64,000 bases of DNA, taken from assembly GCA_035275265.1 (NCBI GenBank), contig DATENC010000018.1:1-64000 (forward strand), written 5' to 3'. Below, in pieces: positions 1 through 7,888 of the stretch. The notes under the pieces were generated by a model that saw only the letters and a list, made by a program, of their open reading frames with translations, was not told the origin of the DNA and ran no database searches. Numbering within the stretch: position 1 is the stretch's first letter; every line of letters starts with the position of its first letter. The translations under genes were made by a program, and so were the position numbers. Source of the stretch: JACQAP01 sp035275265 (lineage in GTDB: Bacteria; Pseudomonadota; Gammaproteobacteria; Burkholderiales; JACQAP01).

Positions 1-132
1 AGCGACGGCGATGGCAATCTCGTCCGGTTCCAGCCCGCGCAGAAAATCCGCCAGCTCCCGGCCTTTCTCCAGGCGGCCGGCCGTCGCGGCGATTCGCGTG
101 GAAGCCGCCGTGGCATCAGCCAGCAAGGTCAT
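1..132 (-). CDS. ATP-dependent DNA ligase, N-terminal fragment (cut by left edge)
   Basis: Only the first 44 codons are inside the window; the gene runs off the left edge. The translation starts MTLLADATAASTRIAATAGR and continues with a leucine-rich stretch ending DEIAIAVA. This matches the opening of the N-terminal helical DNA-binding domain of bacterial and archaeal ATP-dependent DNA ligases, where a segment of the form LA..A.AS..VA.TS.RL and then L.P.EI..AVA is usual. The catalytic lysine motif would lie outside the window, so activity cannot be judged. Such ligases seal nicks in repair and are usually non-essential beside NAD-dependent LigA. The ATG at 132 is the only start seen. The call rests on a short stretch and is moderately sure. 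Confidence 0.6.
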   Translation of the reverse strand, partial: MTLLADATAASTRIAATAGRLEKGRELADFLRGLEPDEIAIAVA

Positions 133-232
133 GGAAATCGCGAAGCACTAGAAGGTTGCGCGGCGACGCGGCGTTGCTCATGGAGGGCATTGCATTGCCG
201 TGATCCCGCTCCAATCACACGTCCCAGCTTAT

Positions 233-1189
233 TCAGAAGAGTCTTGCGATGTTCGGCAGGACAATGTTGGTATTCGTAATGGTTGCCGTCGTCGAAGTGG
301 GATTGAAGTTCGCGAAGCCCGATGGTGAAACCGTGTAGGTGCCGGGCGTTAATTGATCGAACGTATAGATTCCCGATGCGTTGGTCACTCGCGTAAGGGT
401 AGTTCCAAGCAAATCAGTTAGCCGCACAGGAATATCTGGCATTCCAAATGTGGGGTTATTGCTGGCCACAATCCGGCCGCTGATGCTGTAACACGGAGAC
501 TGCGGGGTGGCAATGAAATCCACTTGTTTGTCGGCGGTGTCGGTATCTTGAATATCTATCGTTGTATTCGGGGGATTGTAGGTAAAACAAAAGGGGGATT
601 GGGGCCGAGGAGGTGCTTCAGGGGAGACCGTGTAGTTTCCCGCTCGCACCCCGACAAACATGTAACCTCCACTTTGATCCGTTACCCGCCGATTGGCGCC
701 GCCGGAAGGCGGAGAGAGAGCAAGCGACACCGTGACCCCGGATACGGCTGCGGCCGTGGTGGCCAGACTGACGGCGCCAAATACGTTCACTTGCGCAAAA
801 CGCGTCACGATTATGGATTGACTATCACCCAGAAATTTGACGTCAATCGTGTTATCGCCGAACGCCAACGGCACTTGGGCATCCCAAGAATAGGCAGGAA
901 TCCCCAAAGGAAATATCGTAAAACTACTCCTGTTGGCCACACCAAAATTGCCCGCAGAAGTGCTCCATGTGATCTCTGCGTCCACCAGAGGGTCGAGGCT
1001 GTTGGCCATGTCGGCTATTCCGCTGACAACGACACTCGGCGCGGTGGTCGTAAATCCCGTCGCTGGCGTATTGATTGCGAGCTCCCCGGTTGGATTAGAG
1101 TCGTCTCCGCCCCCACCACATCCTGTAGTGGCAACCAAGAATGCAAGTATGAAACTGCGAGCGATGATCCGATTCGTGATGATGCGCAT
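233..1189 (-). CDS. Lipoprotein with two carboxypeptidase-regulatory-like (Cna-B type) repeats
   Basis: A 318-residue secreted protein. The N-terminus is a lipoprotein signal peptide ending TTGC with Cys24, followed by a poly-Gly run that makes a flexible tether. The middle (about 35-135) looks like an Ig-type beta domain (AINTPATGFTTTAPSVVVSG). Two similar beta-sandwich repeats follow: about 140-215, containing GVTVSLALSPPSGG and QSGGYMFVGVRAGNYTVSP, and about 232-310, containing DIPVRLTDLLG and ASGIYTFDQLTPGTYTVSP. The G.Y.F..L..G.YTVSP ending is the signature of carboxypeptidase-regulatory/SdrD-B folds. No enzyme motif is visible; an adhesive or structural surface role is inferred. A purine-rich AAAGGA precedes the ATG on the minus strand. 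It appears to be a single-gene unit. Confidence 0.8.
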   Translation of the reverse strand: MRIITNRIIARSFILAFLVATTGCGGGGDDSNPTGELAINTPATGFTTTAPSVVVSGIADMANSLDPLVDAEITWSTSAGNFGVANRSSFTIFPLGIPAYSWDAQVPLAFGDNTIDVKFLGDSQSIIVTRFAQVNVFGAVSLATTAAAVSGVTVSLALSPPSGGANRRVTDQSGGYMFVGVRAGNYTVSPEAPPRPQSPFCFTYNPPNTTIDIQDTDTADKQVDFIATPQSPCYSISGRIVASNNPTFGMPDIPVRLTDLLGTTLTRVTNASGIYTFDQLTPGTYTVSPSGFANFNPTSTTATITNTNIVLPNIARLF

Positions 1190-1554
1190 GGCATTTCCTT
1201 TCCTGAAGGCAACCTACAGGAATGGACACCGGTTGGCAAAGTTTCATGGATCGGCCAGGGCGGTTCCGATCTTTGTAGATGCGGAAGCCGGGAACAATCG
1301 AAACGTTAGCTAGATCCTTCAACGGCTCCATCAACTCCGATCCTCCGTTCTTGGCGTGTTCACTCGGGTCGCTAACGGATGGTGTTCGACCGCTGGGAAA
1401 GGCAGGGGATGCCTGGCTAATGACCGGATACAGCGATGATCCAGTCGGCTCATGCTGGCTGCTTCGGATCCTCGGATGCTGTCTTAACTCTAAGCGTCAC
1501 GGTACACACACACTCATTAGGGGGAGTGGATGACATTTTAGAGAGGAGTTGATC
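1190..1554. other. Intergenic region, no gene recognised
   Basis: This 365-base stretch separates the leftward lipoprotein from the small rightward gene at 1555, so it should hold two divergent promoters. I see no convincing hexamer pair, RNA gene or repeat. Open frames here lack a ribosome site and protein-like composition. Confidence 0.4.
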
Positions 1555-1836
1555 ATGAACGAGCCAAACCCCGGATTAACTGCACGCGAAGTCCAAGCCC
1601 TTATGGACTTGAGACTGGACAAGGCGGCGGAGGAAATCGGATACGCGGCTGGCATGCTGATGATGGCGCTCCTGAGTAACCCGCCGACACGCGAAAACCA
1701 AGCGGGCTATGCGGACGCGGTACGCGACCTCAAGCGTCTTAGAAACGTGGTGACAGGCAGATGCGGCAAATTAGCAACAGATGGCTTCACGCAAGGCGTC
1801 CGCTTCATGCTGGATTCTGCTCGCCGCCCCCATTAG
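1555..1836 (+). CDS. Small hypothetical protein (93 aa)
   Basis: The ATG at 1555 sits 6 bases after a strong AGAGGAG ribosome site; an in-frame TTG two codons upstream would place that site inside the gene and is not favoured. The product begins MNEPNPGLTAREVQALMDLR and is mostly helical, with alternating charged and aliphatic residues and a hydrophobic middle stretch (AAGMLMMALLSN). It has no Cys motif, signal peptide or recognised domain. The protein-like composition and good ribosome site argue that it is expressed. I do not recognise the family and assign no function. Confidence 0.55.
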   Translation: MNEPNPGLTAREVQALMDLRLDKAAEEIGYAAGMLMMALLSNPPTRENQAGYADAVRDLKRLRNVVTGRCGKLATDGFTQGVRFMLDSARRPH

Positions 1837-2206
1837 CTGGTGCACGGGCCAGGGACTGCCACACTGGGCGAACGAAGGAAAGTACGGGCACTGGGCAACG
1901 CCATTCGACGGGTTCTGGGGCTAGATGCGTACCCGCAAGATCGTCCCAATGAATTCGTGAACCGCTTCTTTAACGGTAAACGCAGCGTCTGTAGCGAACG
2001 CGCTTTCTCCTTGGGGTTGGGCTAGTTCCTTTCCGTCACGCTGGACGAGGGCGGTCCACTTGATTCATGACCTGGCGAATCGTTCCTACGGATGCCAGCA
2101 GTCTCGCCATCGCTTTTTCCCATGCTGAAACGGAAGAAAATCCTAGCATGGCGTGTCTGCTGAGTGCGCGGTTGGTGGTGGTAGACTACCTGTATATCCG
2201 CACAGT
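1837..2206. other. Intergenic region with weak overlapping frames
   Basis: Several overlapping short open frames occur in this stretch. One runs directly on from 1840 to 2025, starting at a GTG, but has no clear ribosome site and no recognisable family. I see no RNA gene or repeat. Treated as non-coding or decayed. Confidence 0.3.
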
Positions 2207-2551
2207 ATGGCCGGCATGGGCGAAGATGGGAAAAGTAAGATGCCGCCCTCGCTCACCGGCGGGAACTCCGGGCGATTCAGCCCGGGAGCGCACGCATCGC
2301 TCGCCGGTGGTTCGCCGACTGCTGTGGGGGAAGTATTCCGGTTACAGGCGATCGCATTACGCGCCGATCAGTTCGAGTCACTGGCACGAGAGATCCCGAG
2401 TATCAGGGATGGCCAAACCATCGGCCTGATAGCCGAGGCACTGCGAAGGGACCTGGAGCAGTTACCGTTGATTCAAGAGGAACGGTGCCGAGGAGATCGA
2501 ATCCTGTACGGCCACGGCAAGACAAAGCGGAAAGGCGTGAACAATGCGTGA
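2207..2551 (+). CDS. Small hypothetical protein (114 aa), doubtful
   Basis: The N-terminal half is Gly/Ser/Pro-rich and probably disordered (GKSKMPPSLTGGNSGRFSPG). The C-terminal half is helical and protein-like (VFRLQAIALRADQFESLARE, then AEALRRDLEQLPL), ending in a basic tail. The overlapping frame 2067-2429 has an unlikely Arg/Ser/Trp composition, so this frame is preferred. The frame is open from 2153, but ATG 2207 is the first plausible start; neither has a strong ribosome site. There is no signal peptide and no recognised domain. The 251 bases after the gene contain nothing clear beyond an AT-rich patch near 2720-2740. Confidence 0.35.
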   Translation: MAGMGEDGKSKMPPSLTGGNSGRFSPGAHASLAGGSPTAVGEVFRLQAIALRADQFESLAREIPSIRDGQTIGLIAEALRRDLEQLPLIQEERCRGDRILYGHGKTKRKGVNNA

Positions 2552-2802
2552 AAACCTCCACCGATTCGATCACCTTTTACGAAGCCTGAAGGCGTCAGAC
2601 AACGTCCGAAGGCGGAGATTTGCGGGGGCGTAGTGCTGTGAGCCATCGGACAGAGGCAAAAGATATTCCTACGGCCTGAATCGTTTAGCTGGAAATGTAA
2701 CTGTCCGCTTGTCATCGCGCCTAATACATAATAAATTCAAATGGATCTCTATTGCTATTGACAGACGCGACTCCCTCAACCCCATCATTGCCGGACGCTG
2801 CC

Positions 2803-3153
2803 ATGATCTATGCGCTGAACCTCTTCAATCTGATCCCCGGCAAGGAGAACGAGTACCGCGATTACAGCGTCAAGGCCGGCAGGATCATTTTCGGCCTGGG
2901 CGGAAAAGTGGTGAGCGCCGGCACTGGTCCGCTGCGCGAGATGCACGGCGACACCAAGCGCCGCCAGTTGATCGTGGTCGAGTTTCCGAGTCTGGAAATA
3001 TTCGAACAGTTCATCGACGAGGCAGAGAATCAGAACATTCATCACCTCCGCGAGAATTCGACAACGGACTATATCTGGACCCTGTACCACCCATGGGACA
3101 TGAAGAAGTGGGTGAAAGAAACCAACTCTCCGCGACCCTCTGACCCCTCATAG
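2803..3153 (+). CDS. NIPSNAP/DUF1330-like dimeric alpha-beta barrel protein
   Basis: A 116-residue cytoplasmic protein starting MIYALNLFNLIPGKENEYRD. The pattern is that of a ferredoxin-like alpha-beta barrel monomer: a first strand, a helix carrying a KENEYRDY-type segment, a central strand with RRQLIVVEFPSLEIFEQFID, and a final segment with YIWTLYHPWD. Small proteins of the NIPSNAP/DUF1330/EthD type have this layout and usually act as dimers, some binding haem or small metabolites; no specific substrate can be deduced. The frame is open from 2752, but the residues before ATG 2803 are low-complexity (PSTPSLPDAA), so the downstream ATG is chosen. It appears to be a lone gene. Confidence 0.65.
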   Translation: MIYALNLFNLIPGKENEYRDYSVKAGRIIFGLGGKVVSAGTGPLREMHGDTKRRQLIVVEFPSLEIFEQFIDEAENQNIHHLRENSTTDYIWTLYHPWDMKKWVKETNSPRPSDPS

Positions 3154-3295
3154 GGGCTCCAGCAGTTTTGGCCAATTGATCGTAAGCGCGGATTGAGCCA
3201 GACTCGATGCGGCTACCAACCCCGAGCGGTGGGGCGGAGAGGAAGCAATGGACCGGTTTTTCTCCACAGATCCCTTCGACAAGGCAGGTGGAAGA

Positions 3296-3664
3296 ATGAA
3301 TGCAAAAACTTTTAACCCTCGTGTCTTGACCACGATTGCTGCGTTGTTGCCGGGAACGGCTCTGGCGGTCAACATTTTCTCGACACGCGATCTGCCGGTT
3401 CGGTACATGACCGACGAAGACAAGGATATGCTCAGGACCGCTGTCTTCCGGACGCTTGACCGGACGCCAGAAGGAAACACGGTGCGCTGGGAAAATCCGA
3501 AAACCGGGGCGCACGGCGATCTGACTCCTCGCGCGAGCTTCGAGCGCGCGGGGCAGTCCTGCCGGGATCTCGAAGTGGCGAATTCGGCACGCGGGCACGA
3601 CAACCGCGTTGTTCTGACGCTTTGCAAACAACCCGACGGCGAGTGGAAAGTCGAGCCGCAGTAG
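3296..3664 (+). CDS. Exported surface-antigen domain protein (RT0821/Lpp0805, 17-kDa type)
   Basis: A 122-residue exported protein. Starting at ATG 3296, it has a basic N-terminus and a hydrophobic core ending ALLPGTALA, a typical signal peptidase I site. The mature part contains YMTDEDKDMLRTAVFRTLDR, then WENPKTGAHGDLTP, a Cys-containing segment (GQSCRDLEV) and a closing VVLTLCKQPDGEWKVEPQ. This order of helix, a strand with the NP.TG..G...P motif, and a C-terminal strand ending GxW is that of the surface-antigen domain that follows glycine-zipper regions in 17-kDa antigens. The glycine zipper is missing here. First gene of a tight four-gene set; the phospholipase D gene starts 2 bases after its stop. 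Confidence 0.7.
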   Translation: MNAKTFNPRVLTTIAALLPGTALAVNIFSTRDLPVRYMTDEDKDMLRTAVFRTLDRTPEGNTVRWENPKTGAHGDLTPRASFERAGQSCRDLEVANSARGHDNRVVLTLCKQPDGEWKVEPQ

Positions 3665-3666
3665 CG

Positions 3667-5277
3667 ATGCGACTACGGCGGCTGGATATCTTGCCATTGC
3701 GGCGGATTGCTGAAGTTGGCATTCTGTTTGCAAACTTGGTTCTCGCTGCTTGCGCGTCGCTGCCCGCCGATATCCCGCGCGAGGAGTCTCATACGCTGAA
3801 AGAAACCGCTGACACTCGCCTCGGTCGCGCTGTCGGCCCACTGGCAGGATTACATCCGGAATTGTCCGGCGCCTATCCACTCTCGCGCGGCCAGGATGCG
3901 TTCCTTGCAAGGCTGGCGCTAGCGGAAACCGCCGAACGCAGCCTCGATGTCCAGTACTACATCTGGCGCGCCGACAGCACGGGTCGCGTGCTTCTGGATT
4001 ACCTGGTCCGCGCCGCGGAGCGGGGCGTCCGGGTGCGCCTGCTGATAGACGACCTCGGTACGGCGCCAAACGATGCGCACCTGCTGCTGATCGACGGCAG
4101 TCCCAATATCGAGGTGCGCTTGTTCAATCCCATTGCGTCGCGCAGCGCTCGGATGTTGGGCGCGTTGATCGACTTCGGGCGCGTGAACCGGCGCATGCAC
4201 AACAAGTCGTTCACCGCGGACGGCCAGGTCACCATCGTCGGCGGGCGCAACATCGGCGACGAATATTTCGAAGCCGCGTCGGACCTGGATTTCGCCGACA
4301 TGGACGTCCTGGCTATCGGTCCGGTGGTGAAGCAGGTGTCCAATTCCTTCGACCTTTACTGGAACAACCCGGCGGCGATTCCCATCGCGGCCCTGGCTTC
4401 GAAACGGGTATCGGAGAAAGACGTGAACCGCGCGCGCGCGGCGCTGGCCGATTACGAGGAATCGCAGCGGGCAGGCGCCTACGCGGAGGCGTTGCGTAAC
4501 AGCGACCTTGCTCAGCAACTGCGGACCGGGGCCCTGGTGTTTTTCTGGGGCAAGGCCGAGGCGCTGTACGACGATCCGGCGAAAATCACGCAGTCACCGA
4601 AGGACCAGAGCACGCACCTGTTGCCGCAGCTCGCAAAAATCACCGATATGACGCAGAAAGAGCTGCTGATCATTTCACCGTATTTCGTTCCGGGCGACGC
4701 AGGAGTCGCTTACTTCAAGCGCATGCGCGAACGCGGCGTGCGGGTGTTGGTACTGACAAATTCATTGGCGGCCACCGATGTTTCCGCCGTACACGCCGGA
4801 TACAGCCGTTACCGCCGCGCACTGCTGGAGTCGGGCGTCGAACTGTACGAGGTCAAGGCCACCGCGCGACGTCCCGGTGAACAGAAGACGCGCAGCGGTT
4901 CCGGTCCGGGCCTGGGCGGCTCGTCGCGCGCAAGCCTGCATGCCAAGGTTTTCATTTTCGATCGCGAAGTGCTGTTTGTCGGTTCGCTCAATCTCGATCC
5001 GCGCTCAGTGTCGCTCAATACGGAAATCGGGCTAGTGTTTGAGACTCCGGAACTGGCGGCGCAGGGGGCTGCGGACCTCATGGCGGCCATCTCCGGGGCC
5101 ACTTACCGGCTCGCATTCGTTCCGCCGGAAGGGGCGGGTAAATCCACGCGGAAGATCGAATGGATCGAGCAAGAGAACGGGCAGGAAGTGCACTACGACA
5201 CTGAGCCCCAGGCCGGCGTCTGGCGGCGCCTCGGCGTGTGGTTCATGTCCTGGCTGCCGATCGAATCGCAACTCTGA
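3667..5277 (+). CDS. Phospholipase D family lipoprotein (ClsC/YmdC-like cardiolipin synthase)
   Basis: A 536-residue protein with a lipobox LAAC (Cys29), so probably membrane-tethered on the periplasmic side. It has two HKD catalytic motifs: H178-N-K180 with D185 followed by GGRNIGDEYF, and H425-A-K427 with D432 followed by GSLNLDPRS. The opening EAlA-type segment with SLDVQYYIWRADSTGRVLL and the LLIDDLGT strand are typical of ClsC/YmdC. That enzyme makes cardiolipin from phosphatidylglycerol plus phosphatidylethanolamine by phosphatidyl transfer. Both active sites are intact. The ATG at 3667 follows the previous stop by 2 bases, implying translational coupling. The lipobox is atypical for ClsC, so a periplasmic phosphodiesterase is an alternative. 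Confidence 0.85.
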   Translation: MRLRRLDILPLRRIAEVGILFANLVLAACASLPADIPREESHTLKETADTRLGRAVGPLAGLHPELSGAYPLSRGQDAFLARLALAETAERSLDVQYYIWRADSTGRVLLDYLVRAAERGVRVRLLIDDLGTAPNDAHLLLIDGSPNIEVRLFNPIASRSARMLGALIDFGRVNRRMHNKSFTADGQVTIVGGRNIGDEYFEAASDLDFADMDVLAIGPVVKQVSNSFDLYWNNPAAIPIAALASKRVSEKDVNRARAALADYEESQRAGAYAEALRNSDLAQQLRTGALVFFWGKAEALYDDPAKITQSPKDQSTHLLPQLAKITDMTQKELLIISPYFVPGDAGVAYFKRMRERGVRVLVLTNSLAATDVSAVHAGYSRYRRALLESGVELYEVKATARRPGEQKTRSGSGPGLGGSSRASLHAKVFIFDREVLFVGSLNLDPRSVSLNTEIGLVFETPELAAQGAADLMAAISGATYRLAFVPPEGAGKSTRKIEWIEQENGQEVHYDTEPQAGVWRRLGVWFMSWLPIESQL

Positions 5278-5293
5278 TGGGAATTGCCCAGCC

Positions 5294-6649
5294 ATGAAAT
5301 TCGGCAAGTCGTACAGGGGCGTCAGCCGGACGGTGCTGCTGTCCTTTGTCGGCCTGGGTATCGTAGTGGTACTAGCGTTTGCGCTCACCATCAAGCTGCT
5401 CGGCCCAGTGCCGCCGCGCATCGTGGTGATGAGCACCGGTGCGGAAGGCAGCGACTACCATGAATTCGGTTTGCGCTATCGTGAGCTGCTTGCCCGCTCC
5501 GGCGTGGAACTGAAACTGCTCCCTTCCGCCGGGGCGCAGGAAAACCTCAAGCGCCTGAAGGTCGAGCAGTCCGGTGTAAGCGTCGGCCTGGTGCAAGGCG
5601 GTCTGACTACCGGAAGTGTGTCCCCGGAATTGGTTTCGCTCGGAACGTTGTTCTACGAGCCGCTATGGATTTTCCACCGGGGAGGGAAGTTCGACCGCCG
5701 TCTGAAAATCCTGCGCGGCAAACGCGTCTCGATCGGTCCACCGGAAAGCGGCACGCGGGCCCTGGTCCTCGAGTTGCTTTGGCGCAACAAGATCGACACC
5801 GAGTTCGCGCAACTTCTGCCGCTCACCAGCCGACAGGCCGCCGACACCTTGTTGCGCAAGGAGATTGACGCGGCCTTCATGCTCGCCTCATGGGAATCGC
5901 AGGCGGTACAACGTTTGCTCGCCGAGCCGGATATCGAACTTGCCAGCTTCCCTCAGATCGACGCCTACCTCGCGTTGTATCCGTACCTGACCAAGCTGAT
6001 GCTGCCGGCAGGTGTAGCAGATCTGGCGACCATCAGACCGCCAACCGATGTGGTGATGCTCGCTGCCCGCACCAGCTTGGTGGTGCGGAAGGATCTGCAT
6101 CCGGCAATTCAGTACCTGCTTCTGGACGCGGCGCAGAAAATCCATTCCGTCCCGGCTGTCCTTCATCGGGCTGGCGGCTTCCCCGCGCCGGAAGTCGTCG
6201 ACGTGCCGCTGTCGGACGACGCGATGGAGTTTTACAGGTCGGGGCCGCCATTCCTGCAGCGCTACTTGCCGTTCTGGCTGGCTGTCCTCGCCGGGCGGCT
6301 GCTGCTGATCCTGATACCGGTGGTGGGCGTGCTCTATCCCGTCATGCGCCTGGTGCCGGTCCTGTATGCCTGGGGCGTGCGGCGCCGGATTTTCCGGCTC
6401 TACGGCGAGCTGAAATTTCTCGAAGCTGAAATGGAAGCGCGCGCGCCGGAGGCAGGCGTCGAGGATCTCATTGGACGGCTCGATGGAATCGAGGACCGTG
6501 CCAATCATCTCAGGGTGCCGACGATGTTTGCACAACTGCTCTACACCGTGCGCCACCATATCAGCCTGGTGCGCATCAGGTTGATGGAGAGCGGCAACTC
6601 ACCTCAGCGCGCGGGTGCTTTCGCGACGACGAATTCCGGCCGCGAGTAG
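5294..6649 (+). CDS. Membrane-anchored TAXI-family TRAP-type solute-binding protein
   Basis: A 451-residue protein with one N-terminal membrane helix (about 13-35). A TAXI (TRAP-associated extracytoplasmic immunogenic) binding domain follows, recognised by RIVVMSTGAEGSDYHEFGLR near the start, SVGLVQGG, LVSLGTLFYEPLWIF, GKRVSIGPPESGTR and the DAAFMLASWES segment. The TAXI domain ends near 315. A conserved PPFLQRYLPFWLAV then leads into a second hydrophobic region (about 327-358), and a basic, charged, partly coiled tail follows (RRRIFRLYGELKFLEAEMEA). No DctQ/DctM permease gene is nearby. A close paralogue lies at 53530-54840. With both ends anchored it may sense or present a ligand instead of shuttling it; that is inference. 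The ATG is 16 bases after the phospholipase stop. Confidence 0.85.
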   Translation: MKFGKSYRGVSRTVLLSFVGLGIVVVLAFALTIKLLGPVPPRIVVMSTGAEGSDYHEFGLRYRELLARSGVELKLLPSAGAQENLKRLKVEQSGVSVGLVQGGLTTGSVSPELVSLGTLFYEPLWIFHRGGKFDRRLKILRGKRVSIGPPESGTRALVLELLWRNKIDTEFAQLLPLTSRQAADTLLRKEIDAAFMLASWESQAVQRLLAEPDIELASFPQIDAYLALYPYLTKLMLPAGVADLATIRPPTDVVMLAARTSLVVRKDLHPAIQYLLLDAAQKIHSVPAVLHRAGGFPAPEVVDVPLSDDAMEFYRSGPPFLQRYLPFWLAVLAGRLLLILIPVVGVLYPVMRLVPVLYAWGVRRRIFRLYGELKFLEAEMEARAPEAGVEDLIGRLDGIEDRANHLRVPTMFAQLLYTVRHHISLVRIRLMESGNSPQRAGAFATTNSGRE

Positions 6650-6650
6650 C

Positions 6651-7559
6651 ATGCGAATGCGCAAATACTTGCGCGAAATGCGCCGTTGCCGTAGTTGTCC
6701 CCTCTTGCGGTCTTCGACGCGTGCCCTGTCCGTGTGGTTTCTGGCCAGCATGCTTACGGCGCCATCTGTGCATGCGCAACAGGCGCAACCGCGCTTCGTC
6801 CAGGATCGGGGGGAACTGGTCAACTGGTACTACGCCGCCACTTTCGGCACCGGCGTGTATACCTCCGGGGACCGCACCGTTGCGGTAGTGCAATTGCCGC
6901 TGAGCTACACGTTACGGGTGCCCGAAGAAGACCGCTGGGGTTTGCGGGTCACATTGCCTGTATCGGTTGGTTTCTACGACTATCACTTCGACGACATTTT
7001 CAACCAGGGTCTGCCGGATGGATTGAGCACGATGAGCTTCATGCCCGGCCTCGAACTGGAGAAGCAGATTACCTCGCGCTGGCGACTCAAGCCCTATGTC
7101 TCCGCCGGAGCCGGCTGGGAACTCGACGGCGCCGAGCATGCGTGGATCTACGATGCGGGGTTACGCAGCCGATTTGTGCTGGGCGAAGACAAAGGGGTCG
7201 AATTCGCTCTGGTCAATCGGCTGAGCCTGGCGGGGTACTCTGTGCACAACGAGTCGAGTCACCCTCTCAGCTATCTCGCAATCGGCATGGACATCGTCGT
7301 GCCAACCGGCGCCGAATTGTTCGAACGCAATATCATAATCTCTCTGACCCCGGCCTATTACCACTACTTTCGCCATTTGCGTTTCGCCGAATTCAGCGAC
7401 GCAGACAATTCGATCGGCGAAGAGTTCGAATTTGCGATCAGCGTGCTCACGCGCCGGCCGTTCTCCATTTTCGGCATCGAAGTGGACCGCATTGGACTCG
7501 CGGTACGAAACGGTGAAGGTGTCACCGGGTATCGACTGTTTACCTCCCTGCCGTTCTAA
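6651..7559 (+). CDS. Outer-membrane beta-barrel protein, unknown family
   Basis: A 302-residue exported protein whose ATG follows the previous stop by one base. A long basic N-terminus precedes a signal core ending APSVHAQ. The mature protein is rich in alternating aromatic strands: YYAATFGTGVY, WGLRVTLPVSVGFYDYHFDD, MSFMPGLELEKQI and WRLKPYVSAGAGWEL. It ends TGYRLFTSLPF, with a terminal Phe as outer-membrane proteins require for Bam recognition. Length and strand spacing would suit a 12- to 14-strand barrel. Last gene of the set beginning at 3296, and perhaps the outer-membrane partner of the TAXI protein. ATG 6657 is an alternative start; the signal peptide is unaffected. Confidence 0.7.
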   Translation: MRMRKYLREMRRCRSCPLLRSSTRALSVWFLASMLTAPSVHAQQAQPRFVQDRGELVNWYYAATFGTGVYTSGDRTVAVVQLPLSYTLRVPEEDRWGLRVTLPVSVGFYDYHFDDIFNQGLPDGLSTMSFMPGLELEKQITSRWRLKPYVSAGAGWELDGAEHAWIYDAGLRSRFVLGEDKGVEFALVNRLSLAGYSVHNESSHPLSYLAIGMDIVVPTGAELFERNIIISLTPAYYHYFRHLRFAEFSDADNSIGEEFEFAISVLTRRPFSIFGIEVDRIGLAVRNGEGVTGYRLFTSLPF

Positions 7560-7888
7560 CCTGGCGTGCAGCAGGAGGTCGTGACTTGGTCTCAGGCATC
7601 GGACAACCCAGACGACCTTGACGAGCCAAGAGCAGGAGAAATCGGGCGAGGGGGCGGTGGGCTCTCTGCGCTGCTATACGATCGGCGACTGCGTCGCGCG
7701 AACCCGGGTTCGTTGCCAGTGTGGGCGTCGTAGGGCCAGATGCGCTTCCTTCGAGAGAAAACGGCTCCGCGAGGCGCCAGGCCATCTTATGGGACCAAAG
7801 TCCAATATCCTGCGCGCCGCTCCGGCACTAGTCTTGGCTAGGTGCAACGCAATCCGTGTGAGGCAGCTTTTGATCTGAAAGGAAAACC
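7560..7888. other. Intergenic region with operator and promoter of the sulfatase operon
   Basis: This 329-base leader holds the palindrome at 7790-7805 and a possible -10 hexamer TAGTCT at 7829-7834. No credible gene is seen; short open frames lack ribosome sites. Confidence 0.5.
7790..7805 (+). promoter_or_regulatory. Operator copy A (palindrome, TTGGAC-CAAA-GTCCAA type)
   Basis: The sequence is TGGGACCAAAGTCCAA, one mismatch in the left arm from the consensus TTGGAC-CAAA-GTCCAA. The perfect GTCCAA arm faces the arylsulfatase, whose ATG is 83 bases downstream. A TAxxxT-like hexamer (TAGTCT, 7829-7834) begins 24 bases after the site, which would place the palindrome over the -35 region, as for a class II activator site. 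It is one of five copies in the window. Confidence 0.55.

Noticed and set aside
2067..2429. Alternative rightward frame overlapping 2207-2551
   Set aside because: Arg/Ser/Trp-rich composition; the other frame is more protein-like.
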